Source of the DNA: Roseivivax jejudonensis
GTDB taxonomy: Bacteria > Pseudomonadota > Alphaproteobacteria > Rhodobacterales > Rhodobacteraceae
Length of the DNA stretch: 64,000 nucleotides
Assembly: GCF_900172265.1 (NCBI RefSeq)
Contig: NZ_FWFK01000004.1
Coordinates: 372,001-436,000, forward strand
Direction of reading: 5' to 3'
Positions 18,370-31,534 of the stretch are shown here, one piece after another. Made by a program: the position numbers and the translations under genes. A model generated the notes under the pieces. The model ran no database searches. It was not told the DNA's origin and saw nothing but the letters and a program-made list of their open reading frames with translations. The stretch's first letter is position 1. Every line of letters starts with the position of its first letter.

Positions 18370-20664
18370 TCACTCGGCCGCCACGGCGCCGGTCTCGAGC
18401 ATTTCCCACACCCGCATCGGGGTGAACGGGATGTCCGCCTGACGCACGCCGCGATCCCAGAGCGCGTCCTGCACCGCGTTGGCCACCGCCGCGATGGCGC
18501 CGACGGTCCCGGCTTCGCCGCACCCTTTCATGCCGAGCTGGTTGGCCGTCGAGGGCACGGGTTCGGTCGAGAAGCCGATCATCGGCAGATTGTCCGCCCG
18601 GGGCATCGCGTAGTCCATGAAGGACGCGGTCAGCAGCTGCCCGTCCTCGTCGTAGACGACCCGTTCGAGCAACGCCTGCCCCAGACCCTGCGCCACGCCG
18701 CCATGCACCTGGCCCTCGACCAGCAACGGGTTCACGAGGTTGCCGAAATCGTCGACCACGCCGTAGCGGTCGACGCGGACCTGTCCGGTCTCGGGATCGA
18801 CCTCGACCTCGGCCACGTGCGCGCCGTTCGGGAACGATCGCGCCTCGAGCTGGGCGGTGGCCGAATGCACCAGCAGGTCCTCGCGGCCGGCCGCCCGCGC
18901 CATCTCGGCGACCTCGAGGATCGTCGGCGAGATGTTGGATCCTTCGGCGCGGAACCGCTCGTCGTCCCACGTGATCGCGTCTTCCGGCACGCCCATCTCC
19001 GGGGCGAGGAAGGTCTTGAATGCGCTGACGATCTGGTCGACCGCCGTGAGAGTCACGTTGGTCTGCACGGTGACAGAGCGCGACCCGCCCGTGCCGCCGC
19101 CCCGCGCGATCAGGTCGCTGTCGCCCTGGACGACGCGGATCGCGTCGACCGGGATTCCGGTCTGGTCCGACAGGAACTGGCGATAGACCGTTTCGTGGCC
19201 CTGCCCGTTCGACTGCGTACCGACATACATCACCGCGCCGCCATCCTCGAATTCGATGCGCACGTCTTCCGACGGAGAGCCGAGGATCGCCTCGATGTAG
19301 TAGCAGATCCCCTGCCCGCGCAGCTTGCCCTCGGCCTCCGAGGCGGCGCGGCGCGCGGCGAAGCCGGCCGCTTCGGTCGCCTGGGCCGCCGAATCGAGCA
19401 CACGTCCGAACGCGCCCACGTCGTAGGTCTCACCGGTGACGGTCGTGTAGGGGAATTGCTCGGGCCTGATGAAGTTGATGCGGCGCAGCTCCCACGGATC
19501 GACCCCCAGTTCCCGCGCGGCGCGGTCCATCATCCGCTCGAGCAGGTAGTTCGCCTCGGGCCGTCCGGCCCCGCGATAGGCGTCCACCTGCGTGGTGTTG
19601 GTGAAATACCCCTCCGAACGCAGCCAGGCCGTCGGCACGTCGTAGACGCCGGTCAGGACGCGGCTGAAGAGATGCGTCTGCATCAGCGGCCCGAACCCCG
19701 ACAGGTAGGCACCGAGATTCGAGCGGGTATGCACGCGATACCCGGTGATCCGGTTGTCCGCGTCAAAGGCCAGCTCCGCGTCGGAAACGAGGTCGCGCCC
19801 GGAATTGTCCGACAGCATCGCCTCGCCCCGCTCGGAGAACCAGCGCACCGGGCGGCCGAGATGCCGCGCCGCGTACGCGACCAGGAAATACTCGGGATAG
19901 GGCATGGTCTTGGTGCCGAAGCCGCCGCCGACGTCGGGCGTGGTGACGTGCACATCGTCGGCCTCGAGGCCGAACGCCTTGGCGAGGAGCTTCTTCATCT
20001 CCCAAACGCCCTGCCCGGAAAAGGCGAAATGCAGCCGCGCGCCGTCCCATGTCGCGTGGCAGCCGCGCACCTCCATCGGATTCGAGATCACGCGGCTGTT
20101 CTCGACCGTCAGGCGCACCACGCGCGCCGCGGCGTCGAAGGCGGCGGCCGTCGCGGCCTCGTCGCCGATGCCGTAGTCGAAGGCGCGGTTGTCGGGCAGC
20201 GCATCGTGGATCGGCGTGTCGCCGGGCGCCGTGGCCATCTGTGCCGGCCGGTCGACGAGATCGAGCTCGATCAGCTCGGCCGCATCCTTCGCCGCCTCGG
20301 CGCTCTCGGCGAACACGACCGCGACCGGTTCGCCCACGAAGCGCACGCGGCCCTCGGCCAGGATCGGGCGGCGCGGCGGCTCGGTCTTCGTGCCGTCCCG
20401 GTTGGGCACCATGACCGTCGGCAGGCCGAGCGTCAGGCCGGCCTCCGCGAGGTCCGCGGCCGTCAGCACCGCATGAACGCCCTCGGCCCCGCGCGCGGCC
20501 GAAACGTCGAGACCGGTGATGTCGGCGTGTGCGACCGGCGACCGGAAAACATGGGCGAAGAGCGCGTCCTCCGGCGCGGTGTCGTCGATGTAGCGGCCCG
20601 CCCCGGTGAGGAAGCGCAGATCCTCGACACGTGTGACGGGCTGGCTCTTGCCGAACTTTTCCAT
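18370..20664 (-). CDS. Xanthine dehydrogenase-family molybdopterin-binding large subunit
   Basis: A 764-residue subunit holding the Mo-cytosine-dinucleotide active site. N-terminal a/b hammerhead domain (about 20-135), then the two molybdopterin-binding domains with GGGFGTK, AYRGAGRPEANY, GTQSNGQGHET and the catalytic-glutamate region GCGEAGTVG. The active-site loop is AYRGAGR, not AYxCSFR, so this is a form-II type and not a true aerobic CO dehydrogenase CoxL. Substrate is unknown. No FAD (CoxM-like) or 2Fe-2S (CoxS-like) subunit is adjacent, which is odd because the family normally needs both; they must be elsewhere, or the protein uses other partners. Confidence 0.88.
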   Translation of the reverse strand: MEKFGKSQPVTRVEDLRFLTGAGRYIDDTAPEDALFAHVFRSPVAHADITGLDVSAARGAEGVHAVLTAADLAEAGLTLGLPTVMVPNRDGTKTEPPRRPILAEGRVRFVGEPVAVVFAESAEAAKDAAELIELDLVDRPAQMATAPGDTPIHDALPDNRAFDYGIGDEAATAAAFDAAARVVRLTVENSRVISNPMEVRGCHATWDGARLHFAFSGQGVWEMKKLLAKAFGLEADDVHVTTPDVGGGFGTKTMPYPEYFLVAYAARHLGRPVRWFSERGEAMLSDNSGRDLVSDAELAFDADNRITGYRVHTRSNLGAYLSGFGPLMQTHLFSRVLTGVYDVPTAWLRSEGYFTNTTQVDAYRGAGRPEANYLLERMMDRAARELGVDPWELRRINFIRPEQFPYTTVTGETYDVGAFGRVLDSAAQATEAAGFAARRAASEAEGKLRGQGICYYIEAILGSPSEDVRIEFEDGGAVMYVGTQSNGQGHETVYRQFLSDQTGIPVDAIRVVQGDSDLIARGGGTGGSRSVTVQTNVTLTAVDQIVSAFKTFLAPEMGVPEDAITWDDERFRAEGSNISPTILEVAEMARAAGREDLLVHSATAQLEARSFPNGAHVAEVEVDPETGQVRVDRYGVVDDFGNLVNPLLVEGQVHGGVAQGLGQALLERVVYDEDGQLLTASFMDYAMPRADNLPMIGFSTEPVPSTANQLGMKGCGEAGTVGAIAAVANAVQDALWDRGVRQADIPFTPMRVWEMLETGAVAAE

Positions 20665-20742
20665 GGGGCGTCCTCGCTGTGGCCGGGTGAGGCGGAGACT
20701 AGAGAGGCCGCTCGCAGTGTCCAGCCCCGCGCCCGGCGCGCG

Positions 20743-21870
20743 TCACTCGGCCGCCCCGAGCGTGACGACGTCGCGCGCGCCGTAGCCGTTGAACCCGGTG
20801 ACCAGCGCCGCACCATAGGCGCCCATGCCCGGGATCAGCACGTAATCGCCCTCGGCCACGTCGCCGGGCAGCGGCAGGGCGTCGGGCAAGCGGTCGAGGC
20901 TGTCGCAGGTCGGCCCGAACACGACGCGGCGCACGGGGTCCCCGCGCCGCGCGGCTCCGTCGGGCGAGACGACGCGGATCCGTGCCGCGGGCGGCAGGTC
21001 GCGCCATTCCCCGAGCGCGCCATAGACGCCGTCGTTCAGGGTGATCGCCTCCGCGCCCGTCGCCTTGACCCGCAGGCACAGCGTGACGGCCTCGGCAACC
21101 ATCGCGCGCCCGGGTTCGCACAGGAGCGTCGGCGGCGCGTCGAAGGCCGTGCGCGCAGCGGACCCGATCGCGTCGAAGATACGCGCGAGGTCCGGCGCAT
21201 CGGCGTCGCGGTGCGACGGAAACCCGCCGCCCACGTTCAGCCGCGCCAGCGGGACACACGCCCGCGCGGCGACGTCGGCTGCCGCGTGGATGTAGCGCGC
21301 CCAGGCCGCACCGTCGGTACACTGCGTTCCGGGATGGAAGGTCATCGACGGGGTCAGCCCGCGCGCCGCCACCTGCCTCAGAAGCTCCGCCGCGACGTCG
21401 GGATCGGCCCCGAACTTGGCCCCGAAATCGTAGACCGCGCCGGCGACCGGCAGGCGCAGGCGCACCGATACCTCGGTGCCGGGCGCAAGAGCCGACAGCT
21501 TGTCGAGCTCCGAGGCCCGGTCGACCGACCACGAGGCGACGCCCCGGGCGCGGCCCGCCGCGATCTCGTCGCCCGAGCGCACGGGATTGTTGTAGTGCAG
21601 CACTGCCCCCGGCGCCGCCGCGCGCACGCGCGCCATCTCTTCCGGCGAGGCCACGTCGAACGCCGCGATCCCGGCCGATGCCAGCGTCTCGAGGATTTCC
21701 GGCGCGGGGTTGGCCTTGACCGCGTAGGTCACCTGTCCCGGAAACTCCGCGCGGAACCGCCGCGCCGTCTCGGCGAGCCGGTCGGGCCGGAAGAAGAAGA
21801 CCGGCGCGTCGGGGCGCCGCCGGACCAGATGCGCGACCGGGTCGGTTGCGGGTATGTCGTGCGTGGTCAT
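20743..21870 (-). CDS. Ornithine/diaminopimelate-type PLP decarboxylase (fold type III)
   Basis: A 375-residue group-IV decarboxylase. The PLP lysine is K52 in YAVKANP; later motifs are HPGTQC, NVGGGFPS, CEPGRAMV and FGPTCDSLD with the active-site cysteine, then GMGAYGAAL. This set matches eukaryotic-type ornithine decarboxylases and related lysine/ornithine decarboxylases, giving putrescine or cadaverine. The start at 21870 follows CAGGAG; a longer in-frame version (21984) would run across the promoter of the divergent Lrp regulator. That neighbour may control it in response to an amino acid. Confidence 0.85.
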   Translation of the reverse strand: MTTHDIPATDPVAHLVRRRPDAPVFFFRPDRLAETARRFRAEFPGQVTYAVKANPAPEILETLASAGIAAFDVASPEEMARVRAAAPGAVLHYNNPVRSGDEIAAGRARGVASWSVDRASELDKLSALAPGTEVSVRLRLPVAGAVYDFGAKFGADPDVAAELLRQVAARGLTPSMTFHPGTQCTDGAAWARYIHAAADVAARACVPLARLNVGGGFPSHRDADAPDLARIFDAIGSAARTAFDAPPTLLCEPGRAMVAEAVTLCLRVKATGAEAITLNDGVYGALGEWRDLPPAARIRVVSPDGAARRGDPVRRVVFGPTCDSLDRLPDALPLPGDVAEGDYVLIPGMGAYGAALVTGFNGYGARDVVTLGAAE

Positions 21871-21972
21871 CCTGCCGCTCCTGCTCGTGTTTTTCTCAGG
21901 ATCACCGCGGCAAATGTCGAAGTCTCGCGTCATATCTGACAGAGTGGCGTCAAAACCGGGCAGAGCGACGAC

Positions 21973-22410
21973 ATGGACAGGCAAATCGACGAAACCGATG
22001 CAGCGCTCCTCGCCGCGCTGGCCGAGGATGCCCGGGCCTCCGTGGCGGCGCTCGCCCGTCGGCTGGGGATCGCGCGCACCACCGTGCAGGCGCGGATCGA
22101 GCGGCTTGAATCACGCGGGGTGATCGCGGGCTACACATTGCGCACCGGCGCGCGGATGCGCCCCGCGCTGCGCGCCACCGTGCTCGTGTCGATCGAACCG
22201 CGCTCCGGCCCCGCGGTTCTGGCGCGCCTGAAGGCGCTTCCGGGCGTGGAGGCCGCACACACCACGAGCGGCCGCGTGGATATGATCCTCGAGGTGGTCG
22301 CGGACACGACCGAGGCGCTCGACCGCACCCTCGACCGGATCGGCGAGGTTCAGGGCGTGAAGAGCTCGGAAAGTCTCATCCACCTGTCGACCAAGATCGA
22401 CCGTCGCTGA
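21973..22410 (+). CDS. Lrp/AsnC family transcriptional regulator
   Basis: A 145-residue regulator. N-terminal winged HTH (DETDAALLAALAEDARASVAALARRLG, then TTVQARIERLESRGVIAGY) and C-terminal RAM ligand-binding domain (VLVSIEPRSGPAVLARLKALPGVEAAHTTSG). These proteins sense amino acids as octamers or dimers. It diverges from the decarboxylase with 102 bases between, a common layout in which the regulator controls its neighbour. The ribosome site is weak. Its 3' end overlaps the convergent hydrolase gene by 35 bases. Confidence 0.92.
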   Translation: MDRQIDETDAALLAALAEDARASVAALARRLGIARTTVQARIERLESRGVIAGYTLRTGARMRPALRATVLVSIEPRSGPAVLARLKALPGVEAAHTTSGRVDMILEVVADTTEALDRTLDRIGEVQGVKSSESLIHLSTKIDRR

Positions 22411-23209
22411 GCGCGGCGAGATCGCCGCGCAAGACCTCGGCCACTGCCTCGGCATGGGTGATCGGCACCATGTGCCCGGCGCCGGGGATGACGCTCGCGC
22501 GCGCGCCCGGAAGGCGCGCGGCAAGCCCCTCGTGCACAGCGGCCATGATCGGATCGGATTCGGCGCCGCGGATCAGCCGTACCGGAACTGCGATCGCCTC
22601 GGGCACGCCGGGCGCGAGAAGTCCCTTGGCGTCGTCGTTCAGCACGTCACCCACCGACAGCGTCAGCGGCATCTGCCCTGCCAGCCGCTCCCGCGCCGCC
22701 TCGGGCAGATCGTCCCAGTCGCCTTCGCCCCAGCGCGCGGTAAAGAGCCGTGCCGCCTCCTGCCAGTCGCCGCGCGACGCCGCGGCATCGAGCGGGCCGT
22801 ACGCCGCGCGGTTGGCGGCGAAGCGATCGGGGGCAACGTCCCGCGCCGCGGCAAAGAGCACCGGCTCGATCAACGTGAGCGATCGCACCGCCTCCGGCCG
22901 CGTCTGGGCCAGCCGAAGCGCCACGGTCGCACCGAAGGAATGCCCCACGAGATGCGCCGGTCGGTCGAGGAACGATGCGGCGATGTCGGTCACGAGGTCG
23001 TGCAGGTCGCGCTTGCCGTCCCACGGCGCGCTGCGCCCGTGCCCCGGCATGTCCGGCGCCGTTGCCGTCCAGAAATCGCCGAGCGCATCGGCCAACCCGG
23101 CCCAGGCCCGCGACTGCGCCAGCGCGCAATGCAACAATAGTGCCGGCGCCGCGCCCGATCCGAAGACCCGCCAGCGGACCGGATGCCCGGCCCGAACGTC
23201 CTCTGGCAT
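22376..23209 (-). CDS. Alpha/beta hydrolase
   Basis: A 277-residue alpha/beta-hydrolase-fold protein. Elements in order: oxyanion region LLLHCALAQSRAW, PDMPGHGRS, the nucleophile elbow GHSFGAT, and the terminal GAGHMVPITHAEAV with the catalytic histidine. The usual HG after the first strand is HC here. Substrate cannot be told. Its ATG overlaps the stop of the isomerase gene (TGATG at 23207-23211). The last 35 bases overlap the convergent Lrp gene. Confidence 0.88.
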   Translation of the reverse strand: MPEDVRAGHPVRWRVFGSGAAPALLLHCALAQSRAWAGLADALGDFWTATAPDMPGHGRSAPWDGKRDLHDLVTDIAASFLDRPAHLVGHSFGATVALRLAQTRPEAVRSLTLIEPVLFAAARDVAPDRFAANRAAYGPLDAAASRGDWQEAARLFTARWGEGDWDDLPEAARERLAGQMPLTLSVGDVLNDDAKGLLAPGVPEAIAVPVRLIRGAESDPIMAAVHEGLAARLPGARASVIPGAGHMVPITHAEAVAEVLRGDLAALSDGRSWSTGG

Positions 23210-23808
23210 CAGATCCGGCCCGCGAGATGCAGGTCGAGATCCTCCAGCCGGTCGTGGCCCCAGAACCGCTGCCCGCCGTCGACGATGTAGAACGGCGACC
23301 CGAAGGCGCCCTGCGCCACCGCCTCTTCGAGGTTCGCGGCATAGGCCTCCGCCCCGGCCAGCAGGCCACTGTCGGCAAGCGCCGGGTCGAACCCCGCCGC
23401 GGACAGGCAGTCGCGCACGGTAGCGTCGGCGGCGATGTCGCGGTCCTCGGCCCAGCAGGCACGCAGAATGCCGTGAACGAGCGCGCCCAGGTCGCCGCCG
23501 CCGGCCTTCTGCGCCGCGATGATCGCGTAGCTCGAGGGCGCGGGGTTCGTCGGCCAGTGGGCGGGCTTCAGCTGCATCTGCATGTCGCGTTTCTTCGACA
23601 GTCGCAGGATCTCCTGCGCGCGGTATTCCTGCCGTGCGGGGTGACGCTCTGCCGGAGGCGTGCCGCCCGTGCGCGCGAACAGCGCCATGATGTCCAGCGG
23701 CTTGTAGGAGATGGACGCGGCGCGGCGCGTCGCGATCTCCTCGAGCCCCAGCCCGGCGAGGTAGGTGAACGGCGATAGCGTCGAGAAGTAGTAGTCGATA
23801 TGCGGCAT
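23209..23808 (-). CDS. 2-hydroxychromene-2-carboxylate isomerase family protein (DsbA-like fold)
   Basis: A 199-residue GST-kappa/HCCA isomerase-type protein. It starts [16 protein letters not shown], where the S-P-F-T-Y replaces a thioredoxin CxxC, and ends with [19 protein letters not shown], a hallmark of the family. Members isomerise aromatic-ring-derived dienols or bind glutathione. No naphthalene-type degradation genes are near, so the physiological substrate is open. It is coupled to the alpha/beta hydrolase, which suggests a short catabolic step. Confidence 0.88.
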   Translation of the reverse strand: MPHIDYYFSTLSPFTYLAGLGLEEIATRRAASISYKPLDIMALFARTGGTPPAERHPARQEYRAQEILRLSKKRDMQMQLKPAHWPTNPAPSSYAIIAAQKAGGGDLGALVHGILRACWAEDRDIAADATVRDCLSAAGFDPALADSGLLAGAEAYAANLEEAVAQGAFGSPFYIVDGGQRFWGHDRLEDLDLHLAGRI

Positions 23809-23901
23809 CGCGGCGTCTCCCGTCGGGCTTCGGCTTTGCCGGACGGTAGGGCCATGCTAAGCGCACCGCAACCTGACGATTCCCCTCGGAGCCCCTGCCG
23901 C

Positions 23902-24912
23902 ATGCCCACCGTGATCGAACCCAAGCTCATCTCCGGAAACGCGAATCTGCCGCTCGCCCGCGCGATCGCACGGCGCATGTCGCTCTATCGGGGGATGTCG
24001 GTCGGGCTCGTCGACGCGCGGGTCGAGCGCTTCAACGATGGCGAGATCTTTGTCGAGGTGTTCGAGAACGTACGCGGCGAGGACATGTTCGTCATCCAGC
24101 CCACGTCGAACCCGGCCAACGACAACCTGATGGAGCTCCTGGTGATGACCGACGCGCTGCGCCGGTCGTCCGCGGCTCGGATCACCGCGGTCATTCCCTA
24201 TTTCGGCTACGCGCGGCAGGACCGGCGCACCAAGGCGCGCACGCCGATCACGTCCAAGCTGGTGGCCAACATGATCGCCAGCGCGGGCATCGAGCGGGTC
24301 CTGACGATGGATCTGCACGCCGCGCAGATCCAGGGCTTCTTCGATATCCCGGTCGACAACCTCTATGCCTCGCCGATCTTCGCGCTCGACATCCTGAGCC
24401 AGTTCAAGGGCGACCTTCAGGATGCGATGGTCGTCTCGCCCGACGTGGGCGGCGTGGCGCGGGCGCGTGAGCTCGCCAAGCGGATCGACGCGCCGCTGTC
24501 GATCGTGGACAAGCGCCGGGAAAAGGCCGGCGAGGTCGCCGAGATGACCGTGATCGGCGAAGTCGCTGGCAAGAAATGCTTCATCGTCGACGACATATGC
24601 GACACCGCCGGAACGCTTTGCAAAGCGGCGGAGGTGCTCAAGGAACACGGCGCGACCGAGGTTCACGCCTACATCACCCACGGCGTGCTCTCGGGCCCGG
24701 CGGTGGAGCGGATCTCGAACTCGGTCATGAAGTCGCTCGTGATCACCGACTCGATCGCCTGCACCGAAGAAGCGCAGGCGGCGCCCAACATCCGCGTTGT
24801 CCCGACCGCGCCGATGTTCGCCCAGGCGATCCTGAACATCTGGAACGGCACCAGCGTGTCGTCACTGTTCGAGACGGAGACGCTCGGCCCGATCTACGAG
24901 GGCATCCTCTGA
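23902..24912 (+). CDS. prs: Ribose-phosphate pyrophosphokinase
   Basis: A 336-residue PRPP synthase making phosphoribosyl pyrophosphate from ribose-5-phosphate and ATP for nucleotide, His and Trp synthesis. Visible motifs: [17 protein letters not shown], the divalent-metal/ATP site [29 protein letters not shown] and the PRPP loop [13 protein letters not shown]. The start at 23902 (GGAG at 23888) matches the family N-terminus; an in-frame ATG at 23854 would add 16 atypical residues. It is monocistronic. Confidence 0.95.
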   Translation: MPTVIEPKLISGNANLPLARAIARRMSLYRGMSVGLVDARVERFNDGEIFVEVFENVRGEDMFVIQPTSNPANDNLMELLVMTDALRRSSAARITAVIPYFGYARQDRRTKARTPITSKLVANMIASAGIERVLTMDLHAAQIQGFFDIPVDNLYASPIFALDILSQFKGDLQDAMVVSPDVGGVARARELAKRIDAPLSIVDKRREKAGEVAEMTVIGEVAGKKCFIVDDICDTAGTLCKAAEVLKEHGATEVHAYITHGVLSGPAVERISNSVMKSLVITDSIACTEEAQAAPNIRVVPTAPMFAQAILNIWNGTSVSSLFETETLGPIYEGIL

Positions 24913-24976
24913 AGCGAAACGTCCGGCCGCCTCGTCGTCGGATCGGGACCGGGGCGCGCGGCGCCCGAAGCCGGGG

Positions 24977-25327
24977 TCAATAGAGCGTCCAGTCATCCTC
25001 ACTCGCGACGGGCCCGATCGCCATCCACGACAGGCGCACGCGCGCGATGCGGGTGTCGCCCCAGGTTCGGAAGACCATCTCGAACCCGTCGGCGGCGACG
25101 TTCTCCGTGGAGAGATCGGCGCGCATGTTGGCCGCCGCGTCGACATCCCACAGCGCGAGCGACAGGTGCACGGCGGGCGGCGCGCTGAACGGATCGGGAA
25201 ATTCGACGCGCCGGCGCCGCTCGCGCGATCCGGACCCGGTCCACATCTCGCCGCCATCGGCGAAGTCCGAGAACAGTTCCACGGTCCCCTGCGCCACGCC
25301 CATGCGATGGCTGTCGAAAGTCCTCAT
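24977..25327 (-). CDS. H-type lectin domain protein
   Basis: A 116-residue protein consisting almost entirely of one H-type lectin domain (PF09458). It shows the N-terminal GTVELFSDFADGGEMWTG, the core FPDPFSAPPAVHLSLALWDVD and the C-terminal VRLSWMAIG. In animals and amoebae this six-stranded fold binds N-acetylgalactosamine; bacterial versions are of unknown role. No signal peptide is seen, so it is probably cytoplasmic. The start at 25327 is chosen because the domain begins just after it. Confidence 0.8.
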   Translation of the reverse strand: MRTFDSHRMGVAQGTVELFSDFADGGEMWTGSGSRERRRRVEFPDPFSAPPAVHLSLALWDVDAAANMRADLSTENVAADGFEMVFRTWGDTRIARVRLSWMAIGPVASEDDWTLY

Positions 25328-25410
25328 GCGGTCGTCCCGTCCGGTGCGTGCCGCACAGTGTCGGGGATCGCGGGCGGTTTGCAAACCCTCGCTTGTCGCA
25401 ACCCCCTAGT

Positions 25411-25445
25411 CGCAAAACGAAAAGAGGCGCGCCCGCGGGCGCGCC
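25411..25445 (-). terminator. Terminator of the atp operon
   Basis: GGCGCGCCC (25426-25434) and GGGCGCGCC (25437-25445) form a GC-rich stem. On the minus strand it is followed by TCTTTTCGTTTT. It begins 43 bases after the atpC stop. Confidence 0.8.
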
Positions 25446-25488
25446 CCTGTCATCTCGGGATACCGGCGAGCGACAGGCCCGCCCGGGA

Positions 25489-25926
25489 TCAGAGGTTCGG
25501 CTGCTTCTCGGACAATCCGATATGGCCACCGACAGCAACCATGTCGGCCAGAAGCTTGGCCGCATCGTCGACCGGGCCGGGCTCGTTCTCGAAGGACTCC
25601 TTGGCCTTGCGATACTTTTCCTCGGCTTCGCTGACGAGATCCTCGTAGGTCTGCTGATCCATTTCCTCGCGCGGCAGCGCGCGCTCGGCCAGGACCGACA
25701 GGCCCTCGCCCAGCTCGGCGAAGCCGCCGGTCACGACGAACTGTTTGGTCTCGCCCTTGGCGGTCTCGACCGTCAGGATGCCGGGGCGCAGCGTCGTGAT
25801 GAGCGGCGCATGGTTCGGCATCGCCGTCATGTCGCCGTCTGCACCGGGGATCTGGACCGACGCGACCTCTTCCTGCAGCAGCCGCCGCTCGGGGCTGACG
25901 AGATCGAAATTCATGGTCTCCGCCAT
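25489..25926 (-). CDS. atpC: F1F0 ATP synthase subunit epsilon
   Basis: A 145-residue subunit of the F1 central stalk. The N-terminal beta-sandwich is seen in [37 protein letters not shown] and [11 protein letters not shown]; a helical C-terminal part ([19 protein letters not shown]) follows. It couples rotation to the c-ring and damps ATP hydrolysis. Last gene of atpHAGDC, 45 bases after atpD. Confidence 0.96.
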   Translation of the reverse strand: MAETMNFDLVSPERRLLQEEVASVQIPGADGDMTAMPNHAPLITTLRPGILTVETAKGETKQFVVTGGFAELGEGLSVLAERALPREEMDQQTYEDLVSEAEEKYRKAKESFENEPGPVDDAAKLLADMVAVGGHIGLSEKQPNL

Positions 25927-25971
25927 TGGTCACTCCTTGTTGGGCGGGGCGCACCCCGCCCGGCATCAGTC

Positions 25972-28306
<2,335 letters not shown>

Positions 28307-28318
28307 ACGCTGTCCTCC

Positions 28319-29857
<1,539 letters not shown>

Positions 29858-30418
29858 TTATCCGACCTCTTTCATGGCATTCTGGAGGGAGGCGAGCTTC
29901 GAGCGGATCGAGGTGTCGATCATCTTCGAGCCCACCCTGACAACGAGACCGCCGATCAGGCCGGCGTCCACCTTGGTGTTCAGCTTGACGTCGCGGCCGA
30001 CCTTGGACTTGAGCGTATCGGCCAGCGCACTGCGCTGCGCGTCGGTCAGCTCGACCGCGGAAGTGACGTCGGCGGTCACCTCGCCCTTTTCTTCGGCGAT
30101 CATGTCGCGCAGCTGCGCGATCAGCGCCGGCAGGACGAACAGGCGCCGCTTGGACGCCATGAGCGCGAGCGTGTTCCGCACCGGCGTCGACAGGCCCATC
30201 TTTTCGGCGACCGCGCCGATCGCTGCCGACTGCGTGTCGCGGCTGTAGACCGGCGAGTGGATCAGTTCGGACAGCTCGTCGCTGTCGGACAGCGCCTGCG
30301 CCAGGTCGTCAACATCCCGTTCGAGCGTGTCGAGCGCACCCTCTTCCTTGCTGAGGGAAAACAGGGCGGCGGCGTAACGCTCGGCGATACCGGAGGAAAT
30401 CGAAGCTGGTTCGGACAC
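29858..30418 (-). CDS. atpH: F1F0 ATP synthase subunit delta
   Basis: A 186-residue peripheral-stalk subunit. The N-terminal six-helix domain begins [19 protein letters not shown] and the C-terminal part has [22 protein letters not shown], the family signature. I start it at GTG 30418 because GGAAGG lies six bases before it and the family starts M-S-E-P. The ATG six bases further up (30424) touches the SD sequence and would add Met-Asp. First gene of the operon. Confidence 0.95.
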   Translation of the reverse strand: MSEPASISSGIAERYAAALFSLSKEEGALDTLERDVDDLAQALSDSDELSELIHSPVYSRDTQSAAIGAVAEKMGLSTPVRNTLALMASKRRLFVLPALIAQLRDMIAEEKGEVTADVTSAVELTDAQRSALADTLKSKVGRDVKLNTKVDAGLIGGLVVRVGSKMIDTSIRSKLASLQNAMKEVG

Positions 30419-30424
30419 GTCCAT

Positions 30425-30722
30425 CCTTCCGTATGTCGAGCCCCCGTGGCCGCCTTCGCGAGGCCAGGAGGCGGAGCGGTGGAGCCTCGGACACGGGCCA
30501 AGGCGTCAAAATCAGCGCGGATGTAGCAGAGGCACCCCCACCCCGCAACATGGTAAGAGGTTTTTTACGGGCGCCCGAAAGCCCCTGTTTTCAGGGCGAT
30601 CGCGCCACCTGCGACCATCTGCGCGCGGCATGTGGCTTAACCGGTTCGCTTTTTCGTGAGCCCCCGCGCCTGACTCGCGGGCGCCGGCGCGATTGCAACG
30701 GTCGCCGCAGCGCGGCACGGGA
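30425..30722. other. Intergenic region upstream of the atp operon
   Basis: About 300 bases without a convincing gene. It holds the probable atp promoter (30521-30548) and a leader of about 90 bases. Further up, GGGCGCCC (30568-30575) and CCCTG-TTTT-CAGGG (30583-30596) are small inverted repeats just beyond the end of the methyltransferase gene, possibly its transcript end. No tRNA or riboswitch-like motif was seen. Confidence 0.5.
30521..30548 (-). promoter_or_regulatory. Probable sigma-70 promoter of the atp operon
   Basis: On the minus strand TTGCGG (30548-30543), a 16-base spacer and CTACAT (30526-30521) resemble the alphaproteobacterial housekeeping promoter (TTGAC...CTATAT). Transcription would start about 95 bases before atpH. 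Confidence 0.5.
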
Positions 30723-31460
30723 TCAGACGGGCTTTGCCACCGGTTTGGGCGCCAGCGACCCCAGCGGCTCGCGCACGCGCTCGCCGATACCGCGCCGCGT
30801 CGGCGGATAGCGCTTGGACGCCAGGACCATCATGACGCCGCCGGCCATGACCGCGGGGATCGACCGGCCGACGCGCTCCCACAACGGACCCGTGCGCATC
30901 CAGAACCGCCGTGTCGACGGCGGCTGGTAGAGCACCGAGACATGATCCTCGGGGATGAAGTCGTGCGCCTTGAGCTGCGCCTCGAGCTGGCCGCGCGAAT
31001 ACGGGCGCCCGTATCCGAAGGGCGTGCGGTCCGACCGCGCCCAGAGGCCCGACCGGTTTGGCACCACGAACAGCGCCTCGCCCCCCGGGCCCAGCACCCG
31101 GTAGCATTCGTCGAGAAGCGCCGACGCGTTGTCGCAGGTCTCGAGCCCGTGCATCACCACGAGCCGGTCCACGTGCCCGGTCTCCAGCGGCCAGTCCGTC
31201 TCGTGGCTGAGAACCGATACGTTCGGCAGCCCCGCGGGCCAGTGCATCACGCCCTGCGGCGCCGGCATGAGCGCCACGACCCGGCGCGAATCCGCGAGGA
31301 ACGGGCGCAGCAGCGGCAGCGCGAAGCCGTAGCCCGCCACCGTGTGACCGTGCGTGTCGGGCCATGTCGTGCGGACCCGGTCGCGCACGATCTTCTGCGC
31401 CACGCGGCCGAGCGCGTTGCGATAATAAAAGTCGCGCAGGGTGCGCACGTCGAGATGCAT
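30723..31460 (-). CDS. Class I SAM-dependent methyltransferase
   Basis: A 245-residue methyltransferase of the Methyltransf_11 type. The SAM site is recognisable though degenerate: [15 protein letters not shown] (motif I), [15 protein letters not shown] (after motif II) and [20 protein letters not shown] (motif III region). The substrate is unknown. It diverges from gloB across 74 bases; this pairing is commonly seen in Rhodobacterales, but I cannot say why. A hydrophobic stretch near 212-222 ([15 protein letters not shown]) is probably part of the fold. Confidence 0.85.
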   Translation of the reverse strand: MHLDVRTLRDFYYRNALGRVAQKIVRDRVRTTWPDTHGHTVAGYGFALPLLRPFLADSRRVVALMPAPQGVMHWPAGLPNVSVLSHETDWPLETGHVDRLVVMHGLETCDNASALLDECYRVLGPGGEALFVVPNRSGLWARSDRTPFGYGRPYSRGQLEAQLKAHDFIPEDHVSVLYQPPSTRRFWMRTGPLWERVGRSIPAVMAGGVMMVLASKRYPPTRRGIGERVREPLGSLAPKPVAKPV

Positions 31461-31534
31461 TGCAGCGCTCCCGGGCTACGTCCTAGCCTCTGGCCGGACA
31501 CGTCCGATGCGGACTCTTACTGACACGGAGCGAA

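Noticed and set aside
18195-18370. 6S RNA or SRP RNA in the 18.2 kb gap
   Set aside because: The SRP core motif is absent, and I could not build the long closing stem expected of 6S RNA; only a generic sRNA candidate is kept.
18370-20664. Aerobic CO dehydrogenase large subunit (coxL form I)
   Set aside because: The active-site loop is AYRGAGR and not AYxCSFR, and coxM/coxS are missing.
18352-21939. A 1195-codon plus-strand frame opposite the hydroxylase and decarboxylase genes
   Set aside because: Composition is that of reversed codons (Arg/Gly/His-rich) and both minus-strand genes show intact family motifs.
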